A DNA stretch of 64,000 nucleotides from contig NZ_CP054139.1 in assembly GCF_013283875.1 (NCBI RefSeq), positions 3,968,001 through 4,032,000 on the forward strand, in the 5' to 3' direction. This document shows positions 16,717 to 25,494 of this stretch, one piece after another. A model generated the notes under the pieces. That model worked only from the letters and a program-made list of their open reading frames with translations, made no database searches and was not told where the DNA came from. The stretch's first letter is position 1; every line of letters starts with the position of its first letter. This DNA comes from Mucilaginibacter mali (lineage in GTDB: Bacteria; Bacteroidota; Bacteroidia; Sphingobacteriales; Sphingobacteriaceae). A program made the translations under genes and the position numbers.

Positions 16717-17580
16717 TTATCTCCTGCCGCCCTGGCCGCCACCACGGTTACCACCCTGGCCGCCACGGTTGCCCTGGCCACCACGATTACCACCCTGGCC
16801 CGGACCGCCACGACGATCACCACCCTGGCGACGATCGCCGCCGCGCTCGTTACCACCACGGCCACCACGGTCGCCAAATGATGCTGCGCCTTCCGGACGG
16901 CCACCTTTACCGCTTGCGCTGCTGGTAGTGCCAATGTTTGGCGACAGATCGCGCTTGCCGTAAACTTCGCCTTTGCAGATCCATACTTTAACACCTATTT
17001 TACCGTAGGTGGTTAAAGCTTCGCCTAAAGCGTAGTCGATATCGGCACGGAAAGTGTGCAGTGGGATACGTCCCTCTTTGTACTGCTCGGTACGGGCCAT
17101 TTCGGCGCCACCTAAGCGGCCTGAGGTCATTACCTTGATACCTTCGGCACCCATACGCATGGTAGAGGCGATCGTAGTTTTCATGGCACGACGGAAAGAG
17201 ATACGTGCTTCCAGTTGCTTCGCGATGCTTTCGGCAACTAATTGTGCGTCAAGCTCGGGGCGTTTAATTTCGAAGATGTTGATCTGAACGTCTTTTTTGG
17301 TCAGTTTTTTCAACTCTTCTTTGATCTTATCAACCTCCTGGCCGCCTTTACCGATAACGATACCCGGACGGGCAGTGTGGATAGTGATAGTGATACGTTT
17401 TAAAGTACGTTCGATAACCACTTTAGATACGCCGCCTTTTGAAATACGGGCCGCGATGTATTTGCGGATACGTTCGTCTTCAACTAATTTGTCGGCATAG
17501 TGATTTCCACCGAACCAGTTAGAATCCCATCCTCTGATGATACCTAACCTATTTCCTATTGGATGTGCTTTTTGTCCCAT
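16717..17580 (-). CDS. rpsC: 30S ribosomal protein S3 with RGG-rich C-terminal tail
   Basis: 287 aa. The first 220 or so residues are a normal S3: MGQKAHPIGNRLGIIRGWDSNWF, a KH domain with VIGKGGQEVDKIKEEL, and the C-terminal domain ending in WICKGEVYGKRD. The last 60 or so residues are almost only Gly, Arg, Gln, Asn and Asp in RGG, GGDRR and GGNRGG repeats. Bacterial S3 is usually 210-240 aa, so this is a real extension, in frame and with normal flanks. Its role is unknown; RGG boxes generally bind RNA. Confidence 0.97.
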   Translation of the reverse strand: MGQKAHPIGNRLGIIRGWDSNWFGGNHYADKLVEDERIRKYIAARISKGGVSKVVIERTLKRITITIHTARPGIVIGKGGQEVDKIKEELKKLTKKDVQINIFEIKRPELDAQLVAESIAKQLEARISFRRAMKTTIASTMRMGAEGIKVMTSGRLGGAEMARTEQYKEGRIPLHTFRADIDYALGEALTTYGKIGVKVWICKGEVYGKRDLSPNIGTTSSASGKGGRPEGAASFGDRGGRGGNERGGDRRQGGDRRGGPGQGGNRGGQGNRGGQGGNRGGGQGGRR

Positions 17581-17586
17581 TTCAAA

Positions 17587-18009
17587 TTAATTGTTAAAAG
17601 TATCCACTACTAAAGTTACATGGTTTGAGCGCTTGCGGATACGGTAGCCGCGGCCTTGTGGAGCCGGGCGTAACCTTTTCAGCTGACGGCCGCCACCTAC
17701 CGAAACTTCCTTTACAAAAAGGCCGTTTTCGTCGGCGCGTTTGCCTTCGTTTTTAGCTTCCCAGTTATTGATGGCCGATAACAGCAGTTTCTCAACGCGG
17801 ATAGCGGCTTCTTTGTTGGTAAATTTAAGGATGCTTAATGCAGCGAATACCTCTTTACCGCGGATCAGGTCAACCACCAGGCGCATTTTGCGCGGCGAGG
17901 TTGGGCAGTCGTTCAATTTGGCAACCGCAGCGCCGCCTTGAATGGCTTTTGCCTCATCCTTTTGCTGTTTTACCAGCACAGATTTTTTGATTTTTTGTGT
18001 TGCTTCCAT
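17587..18009 (-). CDS. rplV: 50S ribosomal protein L22
   Basis: 140 aa. CPTSPRKMRLVVDLIRGKEV and the end PAPQGRGYRIRKRSNHVTLVV are family signatures; the loop lines the exit tunnel. About 20 residues longer than E. coli L22 at the N-terminus (Lys- and Gln-rich). Confidence 0.97.
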   Translation of the reverse strand: MEATQKIKKSVLVKQQKDEAKAIQGGAAVAKLNDCPTSPRKMRLVVDLIRGKEVFAALSILKFTNKEAAIRVEKLLLSAINNWEAKNEGKRADENGLFVKEVSVGGGRQLKRLRPAPQGRGYRIRKRSNHVTLVVDTFNN

Positions 18010-18012
18010 TGC

Positions 18013-18279
18013 TTATTTTTTCTTTTCTGCGTGACCACGGAAAGTACGGGTTGGTGCAAACTCACCTAACTTGTGTCCTACCATGTTTTCTGTTACATAC
18101 ACAGGGATAAACTTGTTACCATTGTGTACTGCAAATGTGTGACCCACGAAATCAGGAGAGATCATGGAACGGCGTGACCAAGTTTTCACAACCGATTTTT
18201 TATTTGATTCATTCAGGACAAGAACTTTCTTATCCAGGTTATGATCAATATAAGGTCCTTTTTTAATTGAACGAGCCAT
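18013..18279 (-). CDS. rpsS: 30S ribosomal protein S19
   Basis: 88 aa. Starts MARSIKKGPYIDHNLDKKV and ends GEFAPTRTFRGHAEKKK. Works with S13 at the 30S head. Its start touches the rplB stop. Confidence 0.98.
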   Translation of the reverse strand: MARSIKKGPYIDHNLDKKVLVLNESNKKSVVKTWSRRSMISPDFVGHTFAVHNGNKFIPVYVTENMVGHKLGEFAPTRTFRGHAEKKK

Positions 18280-19106
18280 TATTTCTTCCTTCTTTCAATG
18301 ATGTAACGATCTGATCCTTTTTTCTTGTCGCGGGTTTTGTAGCCTTTAGCTAATAAACCTTTGCGCGAGCGTGGGTGACCACCAGAAGCACGGCCCTCGC
18401 CACCACCCATAGGGTGATCTACCGGGTTCATTGCTACACCACGTACACGTGGCCTGCGGCCTAACCAGCGTTTGCGGCCTGCTTTACCTAACACTTCGTT
18501 AGCTTTCTCGGCGTTTGAAACAACACCAATAGTTGCTAAGCAAGTAGCCAGGATCATGCGGGTTTCGCCAGAAGGCAATTTGATGATCGCGTATTTACCA
18601 TCACGGGCAGAAAGCTGCGCGTAAGTACCTGCCGAGCGGGCAATAACCGCGCCCTGGCCCGGGTTTAATTCAATTGCGTGAATTAACGAACCCAGTGGTA
18701 TGCTTTTTAACGGTAAGGTATTACCAATTTCTGGTGCAACGTTTTCGCCCGATACTACTGTCATACCAACGGTTAAGCCGGCTGGGGCAATCATATATCT
18801 TTTCTCGCCATCAACAAAGTGTAGCAAAGCGATACGTGCAGAACGGTTTGGATCGTACTCAATAGTTGCAACCTTTGCAGGGATGTCAAACTTATTGCGT
18901 TTAAAGTCGATCAAGCGATAGGCTTGTTTATGACCACCACCTAAGTAGCGCATAGTCATTTTACCGCTGTTGTTACGACCACCTGAACGTGTGTTTACAG
19001 ATACTACTAACGATTTTTCAGGAACGTTTGTAGTAACGTCAGAGTAATCGGCACCTACTCTGAAGCGGGTACCCGGGGTAACCGGTTTAAATCTTTTAAC
19101 TGCCAT
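18279..19106 (-). CDS. rplB: 50S ribosomal protein L2
   Basis: 275 aa, normal length. VRGVAMNPVDHPMGGGEGRASGGHP holds the conserved His near the peptidyl transferase centre. A primary 23S rRNA binder. Confidence 0.98.
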   Translation of the reverse strand: MAVKRFKPVTPGTRFRVGADYSDVTTNVPEKSLVVSVNTRSGGRNNSGKMTMRYLGGGHKQAYRLIDFKRNKFDIPAKVATIEYDPNRSARIALLHFVDGEKRYMIAPAGLTVGMTVVSGENVAPEIGNTLPLKSIPLGSLIHAIELNPGQGAVIARSAGTYAQLSARDGKYAIIKLPSGETRMILATCLATIGVVSNAEKANEVLGKAGRKRWLGRRPRVRGVAMNPVDHPMGGGEGRASGGHPRSRKGLLAKGYKTRDKKKGSDRYIIERRKK

Positions 19107-19114
19107 CTCTCTTT

Positions 19115-19405
19115 TTATAAAGTGTTATAAAAATCAATTGATTCACCGTCTTTCAAAGTGATCACTGCCTTTTTATAAGTAGCGATGCGGCCGGTTACGA
19201 TACCAGCTTTAGTGTTACGGCTTTTTAATTTACCGGCATATTTCATTGTATTTACGGCAACCACGGTTACTCCATACATTTCTTCTACAGCGGCTTTAAT
19301 TTGTATTTTGTTAGCTCTGTGATCAACTTTGAAAACAAAGCGGTTAAGTTTCTCAGTTAACTGAGCTACTTTTTCTGTAAGTAAAGGCTTCTTTAAAATT
19401 TCCAT
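19115..19405 (-). CDS. rplW: 50S ribosomal protein L23
   Basis: 96 aa. Starts MEILKKPLLTEKVAQLTEKLNRFVFKVD. Docking point for SRP and trigger factor at the tunnel exit. Two bases after rplD. Confidence 0.98.
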   Translation of the reverse strand: MEILKKPLLTEKVAQLTEKLNRFVFKVDHRANKIQIKAAVEEMYGVTVVAVNTMKYAGKLKSRNTKAGIVTGRIATYKKAVITLKDGESIDFYNTL

Positions 19406-19407
19406 AA

Positions 19408-20040
19408 TTACTTAGCGAAAGCTTCCTCCAAAGTTTTAACAGCACCTGTAGTAAGTAATAGTTTACCAGCGTTTAACACATCATAAGTGTTTAGCTGCTC
19501 AACCGAAATTACTTTAGTTTTCTTCAGGTTTCTGCTTGATAAATACACATTGTTATTTTCGGCACCGGCAATTACTAATAATGTTTTATCATTAGTAACG
19601 TTCAGGTCGGCTTCCATTTTAATGTAGTTTTTAGTTTTGATGGTATCAAAATTAAAGTCCTCTAACACTAAAATGTTGTTGTCCTGAGCTTTGTAAGTTA
19701 AAGCCGACTTACGAGCCAGTGATTTTAACTTCTTGTTCAGTTTAAAGCTGTAATCGCGCGGCTGCGGACCGAATACACGGCCACCACCATTAAATAATGG
19801 AGATTTTACGCTACCGGCACGTGCACCGCCTGTACCTTTTTGTTTGTATAACTTGCGGGTTGAACCTGCAATTTCGTTACGTTGTTTTGCTTTGTGAGTA
19901 CCCTGACGCTGGTTAGCTAAAAACTGCTTAACATCAAGATAAATAGCATGATCGTTAGGCTCAATAGCGAAGATCGATTCAGGAAGCTGCACCTTGGCAC
20001 CTGTTTCTTTACCTGAAACATTTAATACTTTAACTTCCAT
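19408..20040 (-). CDS. rplD: 50S ribosomal protein L4
   Basis: 210 aa from the ATG at 20040 (MEVKVLNVSGKETG). The longer frame to 20052 adds MISK and overlaps rplC; I prefer the shorter one. QRQGTHKAKQRNEIAGSTRK and the loop GTGGARAGSVKSPLFNGGGRVFGP are signatures. In enterobacteria L4 also represses the S10 operon; that is not shown here. Confidence 0.96.
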   Translation of the reverse strand: MEVKVLNVSGKETGAKVQLPESIFAIEPNDHAIYLDVKQFLANQRQGTHKAKQRNEIAGSTRKLYKQKGTGGARAGSVKSPLFNGGGRVFGPQPRDYSFKLNKKLKSLARKSALTYKAQDNNILVLEDFNFDTIKTKNYIKMEADLNVTNDKTLLVIAGAENNNVYLSSRNLKKTKVISVEQLNTYDVLNAGKLLLTTGAVKTLEEAFAK

Positions 20041-20041
20041 C

Positions 20042-20659
20042 TTACTTATCAACTATTACATATGAACCTTTAGCTCCGGGAACGGAACCTTTAACTACTA
20101 ACAGGTTTTGCTCGGCGAATACTTTCACCACCTCAAGGTTTTGAACCTTTACGCGTACATTACCTGTTTGACCGGCCATGCGCATACCTTTAAATACGCG
20201 TGAAGGCCATGAAGATGCACCCAAAGAACCTGGAGCGCGTAAACGGTTGTGCTGACCGTGGGTTTGCATACCCACACCGCCGAAGCCGTGGCGCTTAACA
20301 ACACCCTGGAAACCTTTACCTTTTGAAGTACCCGCAATGTCAACAAAATCACCTACCTCAAAAATATCAACGGCAACAGTGTCGCCTAATGATTTTTGAT
20401 CCTCGAATGATTTGAATTCAACCAGCTTACGTTTTGGAGTAACGCCGGCTTTTGCGAAATGGCCTTTTAAAGGTGCAGTGGTGTGTTTGTCCTTTTGATC
20501 ATCATATGCCAGCTGAACAGCTGCATATCCGTCTGTTTCTACAGACTTAACGTGGGTTACCACGCAAGGGCCAGCTTCGATCACAGTACATGGGATGTTC
20601 TTCCCTGTCTCGTCGAATATGCTGGTCATACCTACTTTTTTACCAATTAATCCTGACAT
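20042..20659 (-). CDS. rplC: 50S ribosomal protein L3
   Basis: 205 aa. Starts MSGLIGKKVGMTSIFDE; TSKGKGFQGVVKRHGFGGVGMQTHG is the central signature. The first gene of the block here. In most bacteria rpsJ (S10) directly precedes it, but the upstream region holds only a promoter, and the next gene is unrelated and on the other strand. Confidence 0.98.
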   Translation of the reverse strand: MSGLIGKKVGMTSIFDETGKNIPCTVIEAGPCVVTHVKSVETDGYAAVQLAYDDQKDKHTTAPLKGHFAKAGVTPKRKLVEFKSFEDQKSLGDTVAVDIFEVGDFVDIAGTSKGKGFQGVVKRHGFGGVGMQTHGQHNRLRAPGSLGASSWPSRVFKGMRMAGQTGNVRVKVQNLEVVKVFAEQNLLVVKGSVPGAKGSYVIVDK

Positions 20660-20732
20660 TTTCTTAAATTGTTTGTGTCCATCGAAGCAGTAGGGCCTCG
20701 TTCAAGACATATTATCCCTCTTTTAGGGACGG

Positions 20733-20763
20733 CAAAGATAGCAACTTTAGATTAATTGTCAAA
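20733..20763 (-). promoter_or_regulatory. Promoter of the S10-spc-alpha block
   Basis: On the minus strand: TTTG (20760-20763), 19 bases, then TATCTTTG (20733-20740). This fits the Bacteroidota sigma-A form TTTG-N19-TAnnTTTG. The expected leader runs about 65-70 bases to rplC and holds a small hairpin, CCCTAAAAGAGGG (20716-20728). Confidence 0.75.
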
Positions 20764-20935
20764 TAGTTAGCAAGTTATTTTTTTATAAATATTTGAGTAC
20801 TAAAAAAGTTGATACGCAAGGAGTTTCAGTATAAGGATTAGAATAAGCTTTGACGTTAAAAATCAACCTGTGTTTGAAAAATTCGCAACGGCGACTAACT
20901 AATTATTTAGTAGTTTTATATCCTATTAAAATAAT

Positions 20936-21541
20936 ATGGGGTTTAGAAAATCAGGCTTGCTCTTATTAATGCTGATTATCATGGCTTCGGTATATGCCGT
21001 CACTCCCCGGCTCGATATATCCCGCACCACCGATAAGGCCAAACAAGCTCTAAGTTTTTGCAAACAAAAAGGCTACAACACCCGCTATTGCATATTAATA
21101 GATATGAGCCTGCCATCGGGCGTTAAGCGTTTTATGGTATGGGATTTTGTTAAGAAAGACACTTTGCTTACCGGCCTGGTGAGCCATGGCTGTGGCCGCA
21201 GCCCATGGTCGTGGACGTGGTCTAAAGATAAGCCCGCATTCAGCAATGCCGATGGCAGCCATTGTACTGCGCTGGGCAGGTACCGCATCAATGAACGTGC
21301 TTACAGCGCCTGGGGTATCCATATTAAATATTTTTTAACGGGGTTAGATCATACTAACAGTAATGCCATGGCCAGGCAAATTGTATTCCACTCGTGGGAG
21401 AAAGTGAGCGATAAGGAGGTTTATCCCGAAGGAACACCTGAAGGCTGGGGCTGCCCGGCAGTAGCAAACAACACACTGAAAGCGGTTGATGCGTTGATAA
21501 AAAAGCAACAAAAGCATATGCTGATGTGGATATATAATTAA
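20936..21541 (+). CDS. Murein L,D-transpeptidase catalytic-domain family protein (YkuD_2-like)
   Basis: 201 aa. A signal peptide or membrane anchor covers about residues 1-22 (LLLLMLIIMASVYAV). The body carries the family's marks: FMVWDF, VSHGCGRSP, GIHI, IVFHSW and EGWGCPAVAN, where the Cys of GCPAV is the probable nucleophile and the His of HSW its partner. Probably periplasmic and acting on peptidoglycan cross-links, although members of this branch are not well studied. On its own strand it is followed at 70 bases by a TonB-C protein. Confidence 0.85.
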   Translation: MGFRKSGLLLLMLIIMASVYAVTPRLDISRTTDKAKQALSFCKQKGYNTRYCILIDMSLPSGVKRFMVWDFVKKDTLLTGLVSHGCGRSPWSWTWSKDKPAFSNADGSHCTALGRYRINERAYSAWGIHIKYFLTGLDHTNSNAMARQIVFHSWEKVSDKEVYPEGTPEGWGCPAVANNTLKAVDALIKKQQKHMLMWIYN

Positions 21542-21611
21542 TAAGCCCCCATTGCCTTCATTTAAATATAGGCATACTTGCATATTAAATTTTGTAAAGT
21601 ATATTTACTAT

Positions 21612-22220
21612 ATGAAGCAAATTTGTATCACGATTGTACTCATCCTTACATTTGTATATGTAAACGCCCAAACAATGCCAGACACGGCAGGTAAAAAAAT
21701 AACTTATGTTGTTGAACAATCAGCCGAGTTTCCTGGTGGTATAGAACGCTTTTACAACTATATAGGCAAGCGCCTTGAAATAAGAGAGGTTGAACAATTG
21801 ATTGGAGTTGTTGGCAAGGTTAAAGTAAGTTTTGTTGTTGATACCACAGGTCATTTAACCGATGTTAAAGCTTTATCTAACATTGGCTGTGGCTGTGAAG
21901 AAGAGGTGGTACACATTTTAAATACTTGTGTACAGTGGAAGGCCGCCATGCAAAATAGCCGCCCGGTGCGACAAAAACTATCTATTCCACTAACTTTTAA
22001 CTTTCCCCGGACAAACATCAGTATGGCCGAGTTGCGAAAGGGAGCCGATGGTTACCTGTTCAGGATAAAGGGCACAATATATAGTATCGATCAGGCAGCG
22101 GGCATTTTAGGAGAAACCTTCCCGTTTGAAAAGGTGGAAATAGCGACGCTTTATACCGAAGATGATAAATACGGGCTTGAAGCTAAATCACAAATATACC
22201 TGGTAAACATTAAATCATAA
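21612..22220 (+). CDS. TonB C-terminal domain protein (secreted or anchored)
   Basis: 202 aa from the ATG at 21612, where a signal peptide starts (MKQICITIVLILTFVYVNAQ); a longer frame from 21552 lacks one. A TonB-C-like domain covers about residues 30-135: FPGG, GVVGKVKVSFVVDTTGHLTDV, GCGCEEEVVHIL, W, RPVRQKLSIPLTF. There is no N-terminal membrane helix plus Pro-rich linker as in a true TonB, so it may be a stand-alone TonB-C protein. The last 60 residues are of unknown type. Role unknown. Confidence 0.75.
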   Translation: MKQICITIVLILTFVYVNAQTMPDTAGKKITYVVEQSAEFPGGIERFYNYIGKRLEIREVEQLIGVVGKVKVSFVVDTTGHLTDVKALSNIGCGCEEEVVHILNTCVQWKAAMQNSRPVRQKLSIPLTFNFPRTNISMAELRKGADGYLFRIKGTIYSIDQAAGILGETFPFEKVEIATLYTEDDKYGLEAKSQIYLVNIKS

Positions 22221-22242
22221 CCTTACTCAACCAACAATCACT

Positions 22243-23784
22243 ATGGCCTGGGGCATATCTCCATATCAAACCGCAACTATCCCGCTTGGCGATTATAATG
22301 CCGACCATTACCTTACGCTGCTTTACCATTCGTTTCAAAGCATGGGCTGGCACATCGGGTATTTTCACCACGATGGCATGATCGCCTATACCAATATCTC
22401 GTGGGAATCGTATAGCGAGGAGGTTTCGGTGCGGGTTTACGCGGATAAGATCGTGATAAAAAGCGAGTGCGTAGGCTACCAGGGCCTGTTTACCGATTAC
22501 GGAAAGAATCAGAAAAACCTCGATCTGCTTTTTGGCGAGATGGATGTTACCGAAGTATTATTGCAGGATAAGCTGGAGCAAACCGCCCAGCAATTGATGG
22601 ATACAATCCCCGAAAAACAATTCCTTAGCCTGGCCGACCCGCCTATGAAAGGAAAGGAATTGCTGCGCGGATTTTTCTCTGCATTTGTACCTAAAAAACA
22701 TTACGCGGTTACGCCGGTATTGGTGCTGGTTAATATCTTCATATTTGTAGCCAGTATCTTGGCGCTGGGCATTATCATTGCAATCCTGCAGCGGTCGGGC
22801 CGGGATATGAGCGACGATCATTTTTTTCAAAACCTTCTGCTGGCTGTTGGTTTTAGCAACCGTACGCAGGTATTGCACGGGCAGGTTTGGCGCCTGTTTA
22901 CTAATACATTTCTTCATTTTTCGCTGACACATCTCATCGGCAATATGATCGTGCTGATCTATATCGGTTCGTTGATCGAAAATAAGTTGGGCAAGTGGAA
23001 CTTCCTTTTCCTGTACCTGCTTACCGGGGTAATGGCCAGCATGGTATCGGTGATGTGGCATATCAATGCTGTCGCAGGTGGCGCGTCGGGGGCCATATTT
23101 GGCTTATTCGGCATTTTGCTTGCCTTGCTCAGCACCAATTTTTACGAAGCGAGTGTGCGCCGTGCCTTATTGATCAGCACGGCCATATTTGTTGGATACA
23201 ACCTAATCCCCTTCAGGGGGCAGATAGACCATGCCGCGCACCTGGGCGGTTTGGCATCAGGTTATGTATTAGGACTGATCGCTTTTTTCGGTTTATCAAA
23301 ACCTAACCGGGCATTTAAAAAATGGGGGATCGTACCTGTCGGTATTGCTGTAGCCACAGCGTTTATCGTACTTGGCATCCGCTTTACGCCTGAATATCAT
23401 TTTGATAGTTACGCCCGCACTTATAAACATTCCGAAGACCTGGGGTACAATATCCGCTCTATTTTTTATGGCGATAGCGTGGGCCGCGTAACCCGGCTGG
23501 ACCGGATGGAACATCAGGCCCTGCCCCAGGTGAGGGAATTATTGCGCATTGCCGATACCCTGCAAAAAATTGAACTCCCCGAAAAACAAAAGCAAAAGGC
23601 TGCGCTGCAAGCCCAGGTAATTAAACTGGAATGCACTTTTTACAACTTGCTATATAAAGAGTACAAAGAAAACGATAAGGAAAAATATCGGCCCGAAATG
23701 GAGCGTAATACCAGCATTATGAACGACCTGCGCAAACAGTTGGCAAACTTTGATGATGATAGTGAAGGGGAGGAAGGTAATTAA
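22243..23784 (+). CDS. Rhomboid family intramembrane serine protease
   Basis: 513 aa. About 150 N-terminal soluble residues precede a first membrane helix near 160-185. The rhomboid core then shows WRLFTNTFLHFSLTHLIGNM, the catalytic GGASGAIFG (Ser282) and DHAAHLGG (His333). A final helix near 360-380 and a 120-aa coiled, charged C-terminus follow. Cleaves membrane proteins within the bilayer; substrate unknown. 22 bases after the TonB-C gene, so probably co-transcribed. Confidence 0.93.
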   Translation: MAWGISPYQTATIPLGDYNADHYLTLLYHSFQSMGWHIGYFHHDGMIAYTNISWESYSEEVSVRVYADKIVIKSECVGYQGLFTDYGKNQKNLDLLFGEMDVTEVLLQDKLEQTAQQLMDTIPEKQFLSLADPPMKGKELLRGFFSAFVPKKHYAVTPVLVLVNIFIFVASILALGIIIAILQRSGRDMSDDHFFQNLLLAVGFSNRTQVLHGQVWRLFTNTFLHFSLTHLIGNMIVLIYIGSLIENKLGKWNFLFLYLLTGVMASMVSVMWHINAVAGGASGAIFGLFGILLALLSTNFYEASVRRALLISTAIFVGYNLIPFRGQIDHAAHLGGLASGYVLGLIAFFGLSKPNRAFKKWGIVPVGIAVATAFIVLGIRFTPEYHFDSYARTYKHSEDLGYNIRSIFYGDSVGRVTRLDRMEHQALPQVRELLRIADTLQKIELPEKQKQKAALQAQVIKLECTFYNLLYKEYKENDKEKYRPEMERNTSIMNDLRKQLANFDDDSEGEEGN

Positions 23785-23803
23785 ACTAATAACAAATTGC
23801 TAT

Positions 23804-24706
23804 TTACTTAGCAACCTTCTGCCGTACAAACCTTACCACGCGCTGCCATAAGGTCCCTTTCCTGTTTTTAAGGAATTGCCATATGGCATGATAAGCTTGC
23901 GGATTTTCCTCGATCACATCAGGAAATTGCGTTACAGATTTTTGCGCTACCTGCACACTGTACATGTGCTCGTTATTGGAGTGCGTTCCGGAACCATCGT
24001 TACCAATATTATGCACCAGCGAGTGCGATGGATTAAGCGTCAGCCCTCCTTTTAAAAAGACGGAAGCATACCAGCGGATAGCCCAGGAGTTATTTTTCCC
24101 GGCCTTGAAACCCAGCATTTGCTTCCAAAAGTTCATGGTATGTTGGATGGAGAACCGGCTGATCTTCTCTTTGTCGAACTGTTGCATCAGCACATCAATA
24201 TCCGGCTCGAAGTTTTTCCAGGCCCTCGCCCAGGTAGCCCAACCCCAACTGGTAGCCGCGCGGAACATAAAGGTTTGTGGCAGGGCTTTATCTTTCAGCG
24301 CGTACATATAGGCGCCGATGTGCATCACCTTTTCCTCGTTTTCGTAACGGGTAAGCCCTTCGTTAAAATATTGCAAGGTATAGGGCGATGATAACAGGTC
24401 ATCCTCAAAAACGATAACGCGGCCATACTCGTTCACCAAGCCGGTAACGCCGTCAATAATAGAATTGGCCAGGCCCATGTTCTGCTTGCGCTCGGTTATC
24501 TTTACCGACTTAAAGCCATCCACATCCTTTACCAGTTGGCGCACCTCGTCAACCTTAGCCTGGTCGGCCGAGGTTTTGGCAGCATCCGAGAAAATGAACA
24601 GGCGCGATTCATCAGCCAGCAGGTTCTTTTGCAAATAGCTAAGGGTACGGCGGGTGTGGTCGGGCCGGTTGTAAACAAAAAGGGCTATCGGGGCAAGATG
24701 CTGCAT
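23804..24706 (-). CDS. Glycosyltransferase (family 2-like, GNT-I-type fold)
   Basis: 300 aa. Starts APIALFVYNRPDHTRRTLSYLQ, the usual opening of this Bacteroidota glycosyltransferase group. It shows VIVFEDDLLSSP, a likely metal-binding EDD motif, and SWGWATWARAWKNF. Transfers a sugar to an unknown acceptor at the membrane or in the cytosol. Last gene of the flippase-methyltransferase-methyltransferase-GT set, so probably part of a small surface-glycan pathway. Confidence 0.88.
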   Translation of the reverse strand: MQHLAPIALFVYNRPDHTRRTLSYLQKNLLADESRLFIFSDAAKTSADQAKVDEVRQLVKDVDGFKSVKITERKQNMGLANSIIDGVTGLVNEYGRVIVFEDDLLSSPYTLQYFNEGLTRYENEEKVMHIGAYMYALKDKALPQTFMFRAATSWGWATWARAWKNFEPDIDVLMQQFDKEKISRFSIQHTMNFWKQMLGFKAGKNNSWAIRWYASVFLKGGLTLNPSHSLVHNIGNDGSGTHSNNEHMYSVQVAQKSVTQFPDVIEENPQAYHAIWQFLKNRKGTLWQRVVRFVRQKVAK

Positions 24707-24715
24707 CCGGAATGG

Positions 24716-25489
24716 TTAAAATATTTCGGGCTGATGATCGGTTTTTTTGCAAAGAACGGTATAGGCATTGGCCCGCTCCTCTTTGGTTTTGGCGCCCATC
24801 ACATCGCCAAGCATTTTCTTTAACGTGTATTCGGCGTTAATCTTTATATCAGTCAGTAAATTTTTCTTTTTCTTTTGGTTGATATAGGTATTGAAACGGG
24901 TTACTTCCGGCTCTATCAGCGATGTTAATCCCTCCAACACATCAAACCCTTCGGTGCCTAACAGATAGCGCAACGAAGTTGGCGTATACATATTAATATG
25001 CCCGTAAGCCAAAAAATGTTTAATACGCGCGTCTACACCCATCCGGTAATCCAGGGGCACTTCTATCACAAACATTTTGGCCACGCGCTTCAGTTCGCGC
25101 AGCAGCAAACGCTCGTGCTCCACGTGCTCCAATACATGCGAAAGGATGATCAGATCGAAACTGTCATCACCGAAAGGTAAATGATAACCGTCAAACTCCT
25201 GCACCGAGCGCAGGTTCCTGATACCTGCCTTTTTGATCTGCGCTACCCCGCTGGCCGAGAGTTCAACCGCATCGTACGATGGCGCGAAATCCTTTTCAGC
25301 TAATAATTTCAGGATACTGCCGTCGCCTGCGCCTACTTCTAATACTGTTTCGAACTTATAACCTTTACAAACATCAATAATGTGCTGCGCTTTATATTTT
25401 GCGCCCAGCATACGCCAGGCAATATCGTGCTGCTGGTAAAATTCGTCGTACGCGGCTTTTACGTTGGTACTGGTTACCTTCTCGTCCAT
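24716..25489 (-). CDS. Class I SAM-dependent methyltransferase
   Basis: 257 aa. The SAM-binding motif VLEVGAGDGSILKLL lies near residue 50; LPFGDDSFDLIILSHVLEHVEH holds motifs II/III of the Methyltransf_11 type. The C-terminal 90 residues are Lys-rich. Substrate unknown; by context a sugar or lipid-linked glycan. 9 bases upstream of the glycosyltransferase. Confidence 0.88.
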   Translation of the reverse strand: MDEKVTSTNVKAAYDEFYQQHDIAWRMLGAKYKAQHIIDVCKGYKFETVLEVGAGDGSILKLLAEKDFAPSYDAVELSASGVAQIKKAGIRNLRSVQEFDGYHLPFGDDSFDLIILSHVLEHVEHERLLLRELKRVAKMFVIEVPLDYRMGVDARIKHFLAYGHINMYTPTSLRYLLGTEGFDVLEGLTSLIEPEVTRFNTYINQKKKKNLLTDIKINAEYTLKKMLGDVMGAKTKEERANAYTVLCKKTDHQPEIF

Positions 25490-25494
25490 CTGTA

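Noticed and set aside
16694..16963. Plus-strand Pro/Trp-rich ORF (PPWPPRLPPWP pattern)
   Set aside because: It is the antisense reading of the Gly/Arg codons in the rpsC tail; no start signal or family.
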